Shown piece by piece: positions 26,249 through 34,692 of a stretch of DNA of 64,000 nucleotides. The position numbers were made by a program, and so were the translations under genes. The DNA is from Synechococcus sp. RS9916. GTDB taxonomy: Bacteria; Cyanobacteriota; Cyanobacteriia; PCC-6307; Cyanobiaceae. The stretch lies in assembly GCF_000153825.1 (NCBI RefSeq), contig NZ_DS022299.1, positions 1,576,869-1,640,868 on the forward strand, in the 5' to 3' direction. The notes below the pieces were generated by a model, which was given only the letters and a program-made list of their open reading frames with translations, did not search any database and had not been told where the DNA came from. Positions within the stretch are counted from its first letter, which is position 1; every line of letters starts with the position of its first letter.

Positions 26249-26600
26249 GCCCCTCACCCGGGAGATGGTGGAGAAGATCGACGCGACCCTGCTGCCAACC
26301 CTGGATCGTCATCACCTTCGCCTGCTGGCCCACTGCTTAAGCAGCTTTCAACAAATGACGGCCCCTGGTGCATCGCGCACCATTCCTTCAAGAGACCAGC
26401 AAGAACAGTGGTGCTTGAAGCACCCCCTGCTGCGTGACGATCCCCAGTTTGGGATCCTGTTACTGAATCAATTCGAGGCCGCCGCACGACAGCTGGAGAC
26501 CCTGGCTCAGTCTTTGGATGTGGCGCCGCTCGACCTGACCCTTGATCACCTGATCGATCAAGCGGTTGCCCATGCGCGTGCACGGCTCGACGCTCCGTAA
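26241..26600 (+). CDS. Hypothetical protein between sufR and cpcS
   Basis: A 119-residue, mainly helical protein without signal peptide or membrane span. It starts at an ATG overlapping the sufR end by 8 bases (MTEPLTREMVEK). It has no motif I recognise. A central stretch around PSRDQQEQWCLKHPLL and a helix LLNQFEAAARQLETLAQSL suggest a small binding protein. It precedes cpcS by 55 bases on the same strand, so it could be cotranscribed with either neighbour. Confidence 0.75.
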   Translation: MTEPLTREMVEKIDATLLPTLDRHHLRLLAHCLSSFQQMTAPGASRTIPSRDQQEQWCLKHPLLRDDPQFGILLLNQFEAAARQLETLAQSLDVAPLDLTLDHLIDQAVAHARARLDAP

Positions 26601-26655
26601 CCCTGTTCGGCCTGCGATCATCCATTCACCCCCTGCGTTCGAACGGAAGCTGCGC

Positions 26656-27264
26656 ATGAGCCTCGTGATCCCCGATGCCCTCAGCTTTTTTCAACGCAGC
26701 TGCGGCCGCTGGCGCTCGCAGCGCAGCGTGCATCACCTCCTCCACCGCCGCGCCGAAGCGGGTGGCTCACTGATTGTTGTCGACGACATCGAACGCACCG
26801 ACCAACGCCTTCAAGAGTTAGCCACCTCCCATGGCCAATCCCCGGAGGCCGTGGTCGGTGGCAGCTTCGTGAGATGGAGCGCATCGATGGCCTGGGATCA
26901 AAGCGAGGAGGGCCATGACGGCGAAACGTTTTTCGGCCTGATCCCAGACTCCGATGACGGACGAAGCGGACTGCTACTGCGCACCATGGGCTATGCGGAA
27001 AAAGCCCCAGCCACATCGCGCTTTTCCATGGATTCCGAGGATGGCCTGATCCTGGAGACCGCCTACGAAACAATGACTGTCTGGGAACGGTTCAGCTTCC
27101 TGAGCCCAGACATTCGCGTGCGATCCAGCACGGTGCAGGGTCTCTCCAACAATGCGTCCTATTGCGTCGAATGCCGAGTCAACGAGGAACAAACCGAGGC
27201 GAATGAGGCCACGAAGCCCACAGCACAACCGTCGCAGCAATCGATCTCAGCCCTTGGTTGGTAG
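26656..27264 (+). CDS. cpcS: Phycobiliprotein chromophore lyase, CpcS/CpeS type
   Basis: A 202-residue lipocalin-like lyase that attaches a phycobilin to a conserved cysteine of phycobiliproteins (Cys84-type sites). The family order is visible: an N-terminal helix with FFQRSCGRWRSQRSVHHL, then beta-strands with FVRWSASMAWDQ, and the ending WERFSFLSPDIRVRSSTV. The C-terminal 25 residues are polar and extra. The exact paralogue (CpcS, CpcU or CpeU) cannot be fixed from sequence alone. cpcG lies 93 bases downstream. Confidence 0.88.
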   Translation: MSLVIPDALSFFQRSCGRWRSQRSVHHLLHRRAEAGGSLIVVDDIERTDQRLQELATSHGQSPEAVVGGSFVRWSASMAWDQSEEGHDGETFFGLIPDSDDGRSGLLLRTMGYAEKAPATSRFSMDSEDGLILETAYETMTVWERFSFLSPDIRVRSSTVQGLSNNASYCVECRVNEEQTEANEATKPTAQPSQQSISALGW

Positions 27265-27274
27265 CGAGTATTAC
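27261..27274 (+). promoter_or_regulatory. NtcA-like box upstream of cpcG
   Basis: The sequence GTAGCGAGTATTAC matches the nitrogen regulator NtcA consensus GTA-N8-TAC and overlaps the cpcS stop codon, 84 bases before the cpcG start. No TAN3T element lies at the classical 20-24-base distance, so it may be fortuitous. An overlapping ATTAC-N5-GTAAT repeat covers 27270-27284. Confidence 0.3.
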
Positions 27275-27357
27275 GGTCTGTAATCGCTTTTCAGAAAAGC
27301 CAGGAAGCCACTGAGAACGTCGCTTTACAGTCCGGTTCAGTGTGCGTTGAAGCTCGC

Positions 27358-28125
27358 GTGGCCATTCCTCTTCTGAAGTACGCGCCGATTACTCAGAACG
27401 CTCTGAGAGCGGGTGTTCCCAACATCCGTATCGGCTCTGACGAGGGATCCAGGGCCTACTCCATGGAAATTGCCATGGACGGCGACAACCTGAAGACGGT
27501 GATCGAAAGCGCTTACCGCCAGATTTTTTTCCACGCGTTTAAGACCGATCGAGACGTCAACCTCGAATCCCAGTTGCGCGACGGTCAGATCACCGTGCGC
27601 GATTTCATTCGAGGGCTGGTCCTCTCGGATACCTTCAAGCGCACCTTCTACGGGTTCAACAGCAACTACAAAGTTGTGCGTCACCTCTGCGAGCGCATTC
27701 TTGGCCGCAAGGTGAATGGCAAGGGTGAGGAGCTGTCCTGGTCGATCGTGATCGCCAGCAAGGGGCTCGAAGGCCTTGTGGATGTGCTCCTCGACAGCCA
27801 GGAGTACTTGGACTCATTCGGTTACGACACCGTTCCTTATCAGAGGAACCGTGTCCTCCCCGGTCGAGACCTTGGCGATACGCCTTTCAATGTCTCCACG
27901 CCTCGCTACGACGAGTACTACCGGGGCATCTTGGGCTTCCCGCAGATCGTCTTCACTGGCACTGCCAAAGCCCTTCCGGCTCGCGCCAAGATCAAACGTG
28001 GCGGCGCCCCATCCGACTACATGGCTTGGGTTGCAGGCCTTGCCAATCCCCCAGGAGCCTCCCCAACCAACTCCTCCGACATGGACTACATGGCCAAAGT
28101 GCCTTATCGCAGCGTCGGCCGCTGA
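27358..28125 (+). CDS. cpcG: Phycobilisome rod-core linker polypeptide CpcG
   Basis: A 255-residue linker joining phycocyanin-containing rods to the allophycocyanin core. It starts at a GTG giving (M)AIPLLKYAPITQN, the standard CpcG opening; the open frame extends six codons upstream without conservation. The Pfam linker domain (about residues 35-165) includes VIESAYRQIFFHAF, FIRGLVLSDTFKRTFY and VDVLLDSQEYLDSFGYDTVPYQR. The C-terminal quarter is basic and Gly/Pro rich. A strong terminator follows. Confidence 0.96.
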   Translation: MAIPLLKYAPITQNALRAGVPNIRIGSDEGSRAYSMEIAMDGDNLKTVIESAYRQIFFHAFKTDRDVNLESQLRDGQITVRDFIRGLVLSDTFKRTFYGFNSNYKVVRHLCERILGRKVNGKGEELSWSIVIASKGLEGLVDVLLDSQEYLDSFGYDTVPYQRNRVLPGRDLGDTPFNVSTPRYDEYYRGILGFPQIVFTGTAKALPARAKIKRGGAPSDYMAWVAGLANPPGASPTNSSDMDYMAKVPYRSVGR

Positions 28126-28150
28126 TCGTTTGGCCTTCGCAACTCCAGAA

Positions 28151-28173
28151 GGGGCTTTGGAGCCCCTTTTTTT
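28151..28173 (+). terminator. Intrinsic terminator of cpcG
   Basis: GGGGCT and AGCCCC form a 6-bp GC stem with a TTGG loop, followed at once by seven T residues, 25 bases after the cpcG stop. Confidence 0.92.
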
Positions 28174-28273
28174 GTGCCCCAAAAGCCGCCAGTGGTCAGG
28201 ATCTTCTGACCCTGGGGAATGCAGGTGATCTGAATCGGGATCTTTCACGCAGACTGATCCCAAAGAAACCTGG

Positions 28274-29362
28274 GTGACTCCCACCGTGACGCAAGCTCTG
28301 ACATCTCTGGCCCGCCTCACGCTTCGCCAACTGCGTCAGATGGCGAGTGATCTGGGGGTGACGCTGTATAGCCGCAAGAGCAAAGACGCCCTGGTTTCCG
28401 AGATTGCAGAGCGCCAGGAGCGCAAGAGCGGAGATCAAAAAGCGATCGAATCTGAGCTGTCGGCACCCACCCGTTCGACCTCCTCGACTCGCGTTGTCTT
28501 TCTGCCGCGCGACCCTCAGTGGGCCTACGTGTTCTGGGAAATCAGCGATCAAGACCGCAAGCGAGCACAAACCGACGGCGCTGCCCACCTCAGCCTTCGT
28601 CTGGCTGATGTGACTGGCATTCAGGACGGAAGCTCACACCCCCACACCCTTCAGGAAGTCCCTGTGGATAGCCACAGCACCGAGTGGTACCTGCCTGTTC
28701 CCCTGTGTGACCGTGACTATCGGGTTGAGCTCGGTTACCGCGCAGGGGCCAGCTGGATCTCCCTGGCCTTCTCGTCGGTCGCAAGAGTTCCGGCCCTGCA
28801 TCCGAGCGAGCAGATCATGGATCAGTTCGTGCCGTTCAGCCTGGAGGCAACGCCGGCAGCGGCTGCTCCAAGCGCACCGGTCAATGTTCCCGACAACACC
28901 GATAGCGGCCTGCATGAGCGCCTCTACCAAACGGCAACGACCCATTTCCGTAGCCGCCGCGTGGGCTCCGAAGTGCTGCACGAGCAAGAAGGAATTGGAA
29001 GCGATCAGCGCGGCCTGAGCGACTCCGGCGCTGGCCTCTGGGCGAGTGGTCGCAATGAGTCCGGCCTTGGCGGTGTCGCCCCTCGCCAACGCTCTTTCTG
29101 GCTGATCGCTGACGCCGAGCTGATTGTTTACGGCGCCACCGATCCGTCGGCTCGCCTGACCATTGGCGGTGAGGATGTTCCCCTCTCCAGCGATGGCACC
29201 TTCCGGATTCAGGTGCCTTTCCGGGATGGCAAGCAGCTCTACCCGATCGAGGCCACAGCTGCTGATGGCGAACAGAAGCGCAACATCACACTCAACTTCG
29301 AACGCGTCACCCCAGAAGACAACACCAACCCTGCGAGCGAAGCTCAGGTTGAGTGGTTCTGA
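28274..29362 (+). CDS. DUF4912 protein with N-terminal Rho/SAP-like domain
   Basis: A 362-residue protein. The first 45 residues (LARLTLRQLRQMASDLGVTL, then SKDALVSEIAE) look like a Rho N-terminal/SAP helix-extended-loop-helix module. Residues about 70-190 match DUF4912, with FLPRDPQWAYVFWEIS and the ending YRVELGYR. The rest is low complexity followed by a carbohydrate-binding-like beta domain (SARLTIGGEDVPLSSDGTFR). Translation starts at a GTG at 28274. A GGTCAG-N6-CTGACC repeat lies in its leader at 28194-28211. The function is unknown. Confidence 0.82.
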   Translation: MTPTVTQALTSLARLTLRQLRQMASDLGVTLYSRKSKDALVSEIAERQERKSGDQKAIESELSAPTRSTSSTRVVFLPRDPQWAYVFWEISDQDRKRAQTDGAAHLSLRLADVTGIQDGSSHPHTLQEVPVDSHSTEWYLPVPLCDRDYRVELGYRAGASWISLAFSSVARVPALHPSEQIMDQFVPFSLEATPAAAAPSAPVNVPDNTDSGLHERLYQTATTHFRSRRVGSEVLHEQEGIGSDQRGLSDSGAGLWASGRNESGLGGVAPRQRSFWLIADAELIVYGATDPSARLTIGGEDVPLSSDGTFRIQVPFRDGKQLYPIEATAADGEQKRNITLNFERVTPEDNTNPASEAQVEWF

Positions 29363-29366
29363 CCTG

Positions 29367-29555
29367 ATGAACGACAAGCGTTCAACCCTGCGTTGGATCG
29401 TGGCCATCACTCCGCTTGCCGGGGCGATGGCCTTCCCTGTGGTCGTTCCACTGACCATTGCCAAGGTGGGGATCGGAGCCGGTGTTGGCGTGGCGCTCGT
29501 TCTCAGCACTGCATGGTTCGTGGCGATGCTGAGCACCGCCGAAATGCCCCATTAA
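29367..29555 (+). CDS. Small two-span membrane protein
   Basis: A 62-residue protein with two hydrophobic helices (WIVAITPLAGAMAFPVVVPL and VGVALVLSTAWFVAML) separated by a Gly-rich turn. It starts at an ATG 4 bases after the DUF4912 stop, so it is likely cotranscribed. No family is recognised. Confidence 0.7.
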   Translation: MNDKRSTLRWIVAITPLAGAMAFPVVVPLTIAKVGIGAGVGVALVLSTAWFVAMLSTAEMPH

Positions 29556-29609
29556 TGCTCCCTGGAGCAAGCTCGGGGAACACTGCCATCAGCACCTGAA
29601 TCCAAAGCC

Positions 29610-31022
29610 ATGACCCTTCGCCAGGTTTGGGGCCTTGCGCTGATGGCGCTTACCCCCATCACCTGTGCCTCCTGCAGCCAAGCAGGACAAGTGCTTGGTG
29701 ATCCCGCCCCAGATCTATCGCTGCCAGCCGGCATCCAGGTGCACTTCAACCACCGCGATGGAGTTGGCTATCGCAGCCCGATCGATGGCCAGTGGCGCAA
29801 GGGAGACAACCTGGAAGCCGAGCTGATCAACGCCATCGATGGTGCTGACGAGGAGTGCCTGGTGGCCGTGCAAGAGCTGACCCTTCCAGCTGTTGCTCAG
29901 GCTTTGGTGCGCGCCCAGGCACGCGGGGTTCGCGTGCAAGTGGTGCTGGAAAACACTTACAGCACTCCCTGGAGTCAGATGCATGAAGCAGGCTTGCCAC
30001 GCCATGCACGTCATCGGATTCAGCGGCTTGCCGAGCTGGCAGATCGAAACGGTGACGGACGCCTCACCGCAACAGAACGACTGGAAGGGGATGCCCTAGC
30101 CCTGCTTGCGCAGGCTGGCGTACCGATGATTGATGACACGGAAGACGGCAGCAAAGGCAGTGGATTGATGCATCACAAATTCGTGGTGATCGACCGCCGT
30201 CTTGTGCTCACAGGCAGCGCCAATTTCACCAGCTCTGGCATCCATGGAGATGCGGGAGCGCCGCGGACTCGGGGCAATGTCAATCACCTGCTGCGCTTCA
30301 ACAGCCCTGAGCTTGCTGCCGTCTTTGCCGCAGAATTCACGCGCATGTGGGGTGATGGCCCTGGAGGCGTCGCCAAAAGTCAATTCGGTCGCGGCAAAAG
30401 TGATCCCGCTCTTGAACAGGTGCAGATCGGCAACCAAACCATCAGCGTGCTCTTTGCCCCACACAGCAGGAGCCATCCAAATCACGGACTGCGTCTGATC
30501 GCGCAGGAGCTGGGACAGGCCCAACGCAACATCGACATGGCCCTGTTTGTGTTCTCAGCGCAAGCACTGGCCAATACGTTGCAAGCGCTGGTGGAGAAAG
30601 GCATCAAGGTGCGGCTTCTGGCTGACCCAGGCTTTGCCAGCCGCCCATTTTCAGAAGTCCTCGACTTACTCGGGGTGGCCATGCCGGATCACAACTGCAT
30701 GCTGGAAGCCAGGAACCGACCATTCACGACACCGGTGAAAGGAGTCGGCACGCCTCGTCTTGCACGTGGTGACAAGCTGCATCACAAGTTCGCCGTAATC
30801 GATCACAAAACAGTGATCACGGGATCCTTCAACTGGTCACCTTCTGCCGCTCACACCAACGATGAAACCCTGCTGGTGATCCACTCACCGCAACTTGCCA
30901 AACACTTCACCCGTGAAATGAATCGGATGTGGCGCGGGGCAGAACTGGGGATCACCAAGCGGATGCGGCGAAAGCTGGAGCGACAGCATGCACTGTGCGG
31001 GAGTGGGCGGAAGAGAGACTAA
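29610..31022 (+). CDS. Exported phospholipase D-like protein with inserted EF-hand loop
   Basis: A 470-residue protein with an N-terminal export signal; Cys19 or Cys22 could be lipidated, but the lipobox is weak. It has two phospholipase D HKD motifs, each followed by the expected G-S-x-N: His188/Lys190/Asp195 and His391/Lys393/Asp398. Between the first sheet and the first HKD lies a canonical EF-hand loop, residues 145-156 (DRNGDGRLTATE), with all calcium positions filled. PLD-fold enzymes cut phosphodiesters in lipids or nucleic acids; the substrate is not known. It stands alone, upstream of the AT-richer island. Confidence 0.88.
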   Translation: MTLRQVWGLALMALTPITCASCSQAGQVLGDPAPDLSLPAGIQVHFNHRDGVGYRSPIDGQWRKGDNLEAELINAIDGADEECLVAVQELTLPAVAQALVRAQARGVRVQVVLENTYSTPWSQMHEAGLPRHARHRIQRLAELADRNGDGRLTATERLEGDALALLAQAGVPMIDDTEDGSKGSGLMHHKFVVIDRRLVLTGSANFTSSGIHGDAGAPRTRGNVNHLLRFNSPELAAVFAAEFTRMWGDGPGGVAKSQFGRGKSDPALEQVQIGNQTISVLFAPHSRSHPNHGLRLIAQELGQAQRNIDMALFVFSAQALANTLQALVEKGIKVRLLADPGFASRPFSEVLDLLGVAMPDHNCMLEARNRPFTTPVKGVGTPRLARGDKLHHKFAVIDHKTVITGSFNWSPSAAHTNDETLLVIHSPQLAKHFTREMNRMWRGAELGITKRMRRKLERQHALCGSGRKRD

Positions 31023-31248
31023 GCCTTATTTGAAACAAGAAACCACACTCGACTGCGAAACCACCTGGAAACTCAGTAAAGCAACGCTAGACTGAAATGC
31101 GAAAAGAGCAGGCTCGCAAAAGCAAATCAAAAGCAAAAAACAGCCCGAAGAGAAGAAGAAAAATGATATGCAAAGCCTCTGTTTTGTGTCTAGCGCCACA
31201 AAACATTAAAGAAGGCATGGCAAAATAGGAAAGCACCCGAGGGAATTG

Positions 31249-31725
31249 ATGCCGTCAATTCACAAATCAATTGGCAAAAAAGCACTATTCACCCTGCTTG
31301 GGACCCTTAGATTCTTTTTGGTAGCAGCGGCCATCAGCGTTATCACTGTTGAGATAGTCGAAGTCTTTCTAAAAAAGGATGTTCTTCATCTGGCACTCTT
31401 TGCCATGTTTTTCTTGATATGCAATTTTCAAATTAATTTAAGCAGACATACAACAGTCCTCAAAAGCGAGGAGCGAGTAAGCAGGCTGTTCATCCTGGCC
31501 CTCTTCAGCCTTGGGGCAGCGTTCCTTGAACTTGTTGACCTGGGCTTTGATCAAGTCAACGACAGTCTAAAAGCAAGTCCCGCACTAGCCAGTGCCTATC
31601 AAAGCATCTGCATTCTGGAAGCAGGAGTTGGCATTGCCGCCATTATGCTCATCACATTTTCGGTTGATCGAATGCTGGTAACCCTACGGTCGACTGCCCA
31701 TGACTACAGAGCGATTGACTTATAG
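31249..31725 (+). CDS. Four-span membrane protein, unknown
   Basis: A 158-residue protein with about four hydrophobic helices: LRFFLVAAAISVITVEIVEV, VLHLALFAMFFLICNF, LFILALFSLGAAFLELVDL, and GVGIAAIMLITFSV near the end. ATG 31249 follows a GAGGGA ribosome site. No family is named with confidence, although the layout recalls small YqhA/UPF0114-type membrane proteins. The gene begins the AT-richer stretch and has more AT-ending codons than its left neighbours. Confidence 0.75.
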   Translation: MPSIHKSIGKKALFTLLGTLRFFLVAAAISVITVEIVEVFLKKDVLHLALFAMFFLICNFQINLSRHTTVLKSEERVSRLFILALFSLGAAFLELVDLGFDQVNDSLKASPALASAYQSICILEAGVGIAAIMLITFSVDRMLVTLRSTAHDYRAIDL

Positions 31726-31984
31726 CCCTGAGCAGAGCAGCGCCCCTCAGAAGACCAGCAAACTTAGCCCTAAAATGATCGGCCTTCCACAACTCACCTG
31801 TACATTTAGACGGCTGAGGCGAACTCATACGACCCGGAAAATCTTGCCGGCCAAAGCCAGAGCAAAGTGCACTTAAGTACTCGCAATTACTTTCGACAAT
31901 CACTAAAATCCTTATCTCTAGGTTTAGGCGATACAGCCACCGCCCTATATTGCCAATTCACACATAAAAGCAATGCAAAAACCC

Positions 31985-32332
31985 TCACACATTAACCTTC
32001 CCGTAATAACGCTTTGTCTCAGGCTTAAGCCAAAAGATTAGAAGCGGCAACGCAGCCGGCAGACAACAAACACTGGTCATACCAAAAGCAATTTCCACCA
32101 AAATCCAGACCCAGACCCAAGGCTTTGGAGGAAGAAAAATGGGAACAAGCGAAAGAAGCGCGCATGGAAGACCGATCACGAAAAAAACTATTCCATAAGC
32201 AAAAGCCTCTTCATCCCCAGAAGCCATCATCAAGGGGGCTAAAAGCAGGAGAGCAAAATACAGAGCAGCCATCGCTCCCAAATACACCTTTGCCCAGACA
32301 ACTACTCCAGGCTTTACAGGAGTCGGGGCCAT
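31985..32332 (-). CDS. Three-span membrane protein, unknown
   Basis: A 115-residue protein starting MAPTPVKPGVVVWAKVYLG, with hydrophobic helices around MAALYFALLLLAPLMMA, YGIVFFVIGLPCALLSLVPIFL and WVWILVEIAFGMTSVCCLPAALPLLIFW. It ends in a basic tail. A second ATG five codons upstream (32347) is possible. Composition is less AT-rich than its neighbours and it reads as an ordinary gene. No function can be given. Confidence 0.72.
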   Translation of the reverse strand: MAPTPVKPGVVVWAKVYLGAMAALYFALLLLAPLMMASGDEEAFAYGIVFFVIGLPCALLSLVPIFLPPKPWVWVWILVEIAFGMTSVCCLPAALPLLIFWLKPETKRYYGKVNV

Positions 32333-32619
32333 TGAAAGAACAACCAACTGACATAAATATGATTCAGATCAAGGATTGAAACCACGGAGTCGAAACTTAT
32401 TTTCACAAGGACCACTGCAGCCCTAAAACATCCGCAAAAAATGCCCCCACGAAATCGATCACCGTTGACACAGCACGGAATGGGAGACCACCAAACCTGA
32501 AGCCCTACAAACCAGAACGTCAGCGAGCACGATAGGAAGGGTGAACAGGAGAGTTCTAAATTGAAAAAATCATGCAGAATTAAACAAACGATCCGAATCC
32601 ATCAAACCAATCACCAGAC

Positions 32620-33015
32620 ATGACACCAAAGAGAATCCACCGTACCAATTCGCGCACACATCAAACCAAAAACAGAATAAGAGTCGCCTTATCCACAGCA
32701 TCACTTCTTCTATTGACAAGCTTGACCAATACAGCCCAGGCAAAAGAAATGATGTGCAAAGTTTCCGATCCAAATGATACCTATGTCAATCTTCGCTACC
32801 CAGCAAATGGGGAACTGATGAGGTCACTAGCTAACGGTAGCTGGATCGAGATTGATAGCAATGGGACCACATATGATCAACAAGGACGACCATGGACCGC
32901 AAGCGTAAGCCAGCGCACAAGGTCTCCGATTGGCAGAGAATATGTCATGAGTCAATTTGTTTATGGCTGCAGACCCGGCAATTCGTTTTCGGAATGGTTT
33001 ATCCGTCTCAAGTAA
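32620..33015 (+). CDS. Small exported protein, SH3-like
   Basis: A 131-residue protein with a basic N-terminus and a signal peptide ending near TAQA (about residue 41). The mature part has KVSDPNDTYVNLRYPANGEL, a pattern typical of bacterial SH3 domains (the VNLRxxPs type), and two Cys (CKV and YGCRPG) that could form a disulfide. The region is AT-rich. Such proteins often bind cell-wall material; that is inference. Confidence 0.7.
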   Translation: MTPKRIHRTNSRTHQTKNRIRVALSTASLLLLTSLTNTAQAKEMMCKVSDPNDTYVNLRYPANGELMRSLANGSWIEIDSNGTTYDQQGRPWTASVSQRTRSPIGREYVMSQFVYGCRPGNSFSEWFIRLK

Positions 33016-33151
33016 GGCGGATGACCGGCAGACTATGGCGCGATGCAGGCTCCAGATGAACTAGCAGGAGCACCGCGGACGACAAGGCCACGATAAAAAG
33101 TTAGAGGGTGTCAGCATACGGAATAGACTCAGACAATTCACTGAAAAATCG

Positions 33152-33445
33152 ATGAAAATTTTGTTTTTCTCACTTGCATCAGCACTTGCAATCATCCTAC
33201 AAATGCCTGCAGAAGCCAGCAGAGGCTTACCAGCAGATCTTGAATCACTTGATCAACTCTGGCAGACATACAACGCGTCTTGCGAACAGGGAGATCAAAG
33301 AGCCTGTCAACTGAAAGAAAAGTATCGCGAAATCATCAAACAAAATTTTCCCAATGCAGTACCTGCTGCATGCCCACCTAACCTCAAAAGAGTGTGGTTT
33401 GAAAGTGGCAGGAAGGGAATGGCCTCAGGCTGCCAAATGTTTTAG
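33152..33445 (+). CDS. Small exported cysteine-containing protein
   Basis: A 97-residue protein with a signal peptide (MKILFFSLASALAIILQM, cleavage near AEA at residue 22). The mature part is 75 residues, with four Cys in ASCEQGDQRACQ, AACPP and SGCQMF, consistent with two disulfides. The first pair resembles the C-x-x-G-D/N-x-x-A-C pattern of Sel1-type repeats, but only one unit is present. The function is unknown. Confidence 0.68.
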   Translation: MKILFFSLASALAIILQMPAEASRGLPADLESLDQLWQTYNASCEQGDQRACQLKEKYREIIKQNFPNAVPAACPPNLKRVWFESGRKGMASGCQMF

Positions 33446-33611
33446 TGGCTGAGGCTAAAAACGGCCTTAACCCAAGAAACATGTTCAAGACTGACCCCGC
33501 TACACGTCCAACGCAAGCTGGATTGCCAGCAGGTTCTTTGGCGGGATCAGTCGAGGGGAACAGGAGAGAACGTGTGCGATTCAGATCAAGAGAGGATGCA
33601 GCCTCCTCGAG

Positions 33612-34034
33612 TCACCTCGAAATCACTTTGCAGCCGTCAAGCGTTACCCCCAAGGTTGTTCCTCCCACAACACCAGCCACAACAATTCTTTGCCCCTTGC
33701 TCAAAGAAGTGGCACCAGAAACTTCGTCATCCGTCAAGAAACACTGAACACTCGCAAAGTCGTATTCTCCCCTGATCGAGACATACGGATTATCCAAAAT
33801 GTCTTTGTCGATAGAGCCAACCGGACCACTGACATAAATCAATTTACCCTCATACTTAGACTCTGCAGCAATTGAATTATCATCAAACTCATCAGCCAAA
33901 GTTTTGTAGTTGACCTCATAGCTAGGCGACGAATAATCAAAAGAAGAATAATCCGTATCATCCTCGACCGAGCCCGCCCCCAACACAGCCAGGGCGCCAA
34001 GCCCGAGAGACAAAGAAATCAGCTTTTTAATCAT
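33612..34034 (-). CDS. Exported OB-fold (tRNA_anti-like) protein
   Basis: A 140-residue protein with an N-terminal hydrophobic export segment, an acidic/Ser/Tyr linker, then a domain from about residue 44 with ADEFDDNSIAAESKYEGKLI, NPYVSI, VQCFL and KGQRIVVAGVVGG. This order matches the tRNA_anti-like OB-fold family (PF12869 type), found in many exported bacterial proteins. Despite the name, no tRNA role is implied. It lies on the strand opposite to the two preceding small exported proteins. Confidence 0.75.
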   Translation of the reverse strand: MIKKLISLSLGLGALAVLGAGSVEDDTDYSSFDYSSPSYEVNYKTLADEFDDNSIAAESKYEGKLIYVSGPVGSIDKDILDNPYVSIRGEYDFASVQCFLTDDEVSGATSLSKGQRIVVAGVVGGTTLGVTLDGCKVISR

Positions 34035-34099
34035 TGGCCTAAAAAACCTTAAGGCATCCTAACACCTGCCATTTTGACGAGCACTATTTAAAGGCACCA

Positions 34100-34531
34100 T
34101 TAAGTCACGGACCACACAAAAATAGAAGCAAGAAAAGCCAACGCAATATCCAAAACGTCAAAAGTCCCTGGAAGCAAGCCCAGAAACTGGAGAAAATCAG
34201 GCACAAACGCTACAAATAAGAACAAGACAAGACGAAACCTCCAAACGGCTCCCTTCACACCCCAAAAAGACTTCAGGCCAAAACTCAACACAAAACACAG
34301 AGACACATGCCACAAGGCATTGGGCAGCGAGTAAACAACGAGACGGTACGCAAAATCATCCGCAAGAATAGATCGACAGGAATAATTTAAACCCCTTTTC
34401 AGGGAAGGCCACGAATCTCCAACAAACACATGAACAATGCGCTCATACAACAGAGTGGTCGGGCGACACAACGCGTAGAGGGATGAGCCCAACAAAATAG
34501 GGAGGAAATATCTCCCCAAAAACCGTTTCAT
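34100..34531 (-). CDS. VanZ-like membrane protein (tentative)
   Basis: A 143-residue protein with about four hydrophobic helices (YFLPILLGSSLYALC, LWHVSLCFVLSFGLKSFW, FRLVLFLFVAFVPDFLQFLG, and DIALAFLASIFVW at the end). The P-D-x-x-Q segment followed by GTFDVLDIALA resembles the VanZ-like signature Q-x7-GxxDxxD. ATG 34531 (MKRFLGRYF) overlaps the stop of a possible small upstream frame. The VanZ link is weak; otherwise this is an unknown membrane protein. Confidence 0.6.
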   Translation of the reverse strand: MKRFLGRYFLPILLGSSLYALCRPTTLLYERIVHVFVGDSWPSLKRGLNYSCRSILADDFAYRLVVYSLPNALWHVSLCFVLSFGLKSFWGVKGAVWRFRLVLFLFVAFVPDFLQFLGLLPGTFDVLDIALAFLASIFVWSVT

Positions 34532-34692
34532 CGGGAGCAAAGACAATTGATAAAACGCCCCTGGGTGCTCATAACAGCGATGAACCAACAACAACTGATC
34601 CTCTCACCAAAGTCGCGCAGGACGCTTTCCTCCCAAGCAACCTCAAGCACCCGAACTTGTTCGTCGTTCAACCCAATCCAAACCATTGTCAT
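34528..34692 (-). CDS. Possible 54-residue protein coupled to the VanZ-like gene
   Basis: A minus-strand frame starts MTMVWIGLNDEQVRVLEVAW and stops with a TGA that overlaps the ATG of the VanZ-like gene (ATGA). The first half reads like a helix with mixed charge; the second half is Cys-rich and less convincing. The stop-start overlap is the main support. It could be spurious in this AT-richer stretch. Confidence 0.3.
   Translation of the reverse strand: MTMVWIGLNDEQVRVLEVAWEESVLRDFGERISCCWFIAVMSTQGRFINCLCSR

Noticed and set aside
31097-31228. A 43-codon Lys/Arg-rich frame before the membrane protein gene
   Set aside because: It sits in an A-rich stretch that favours such frames and has no ribosome site. 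I could not support it as a gene.
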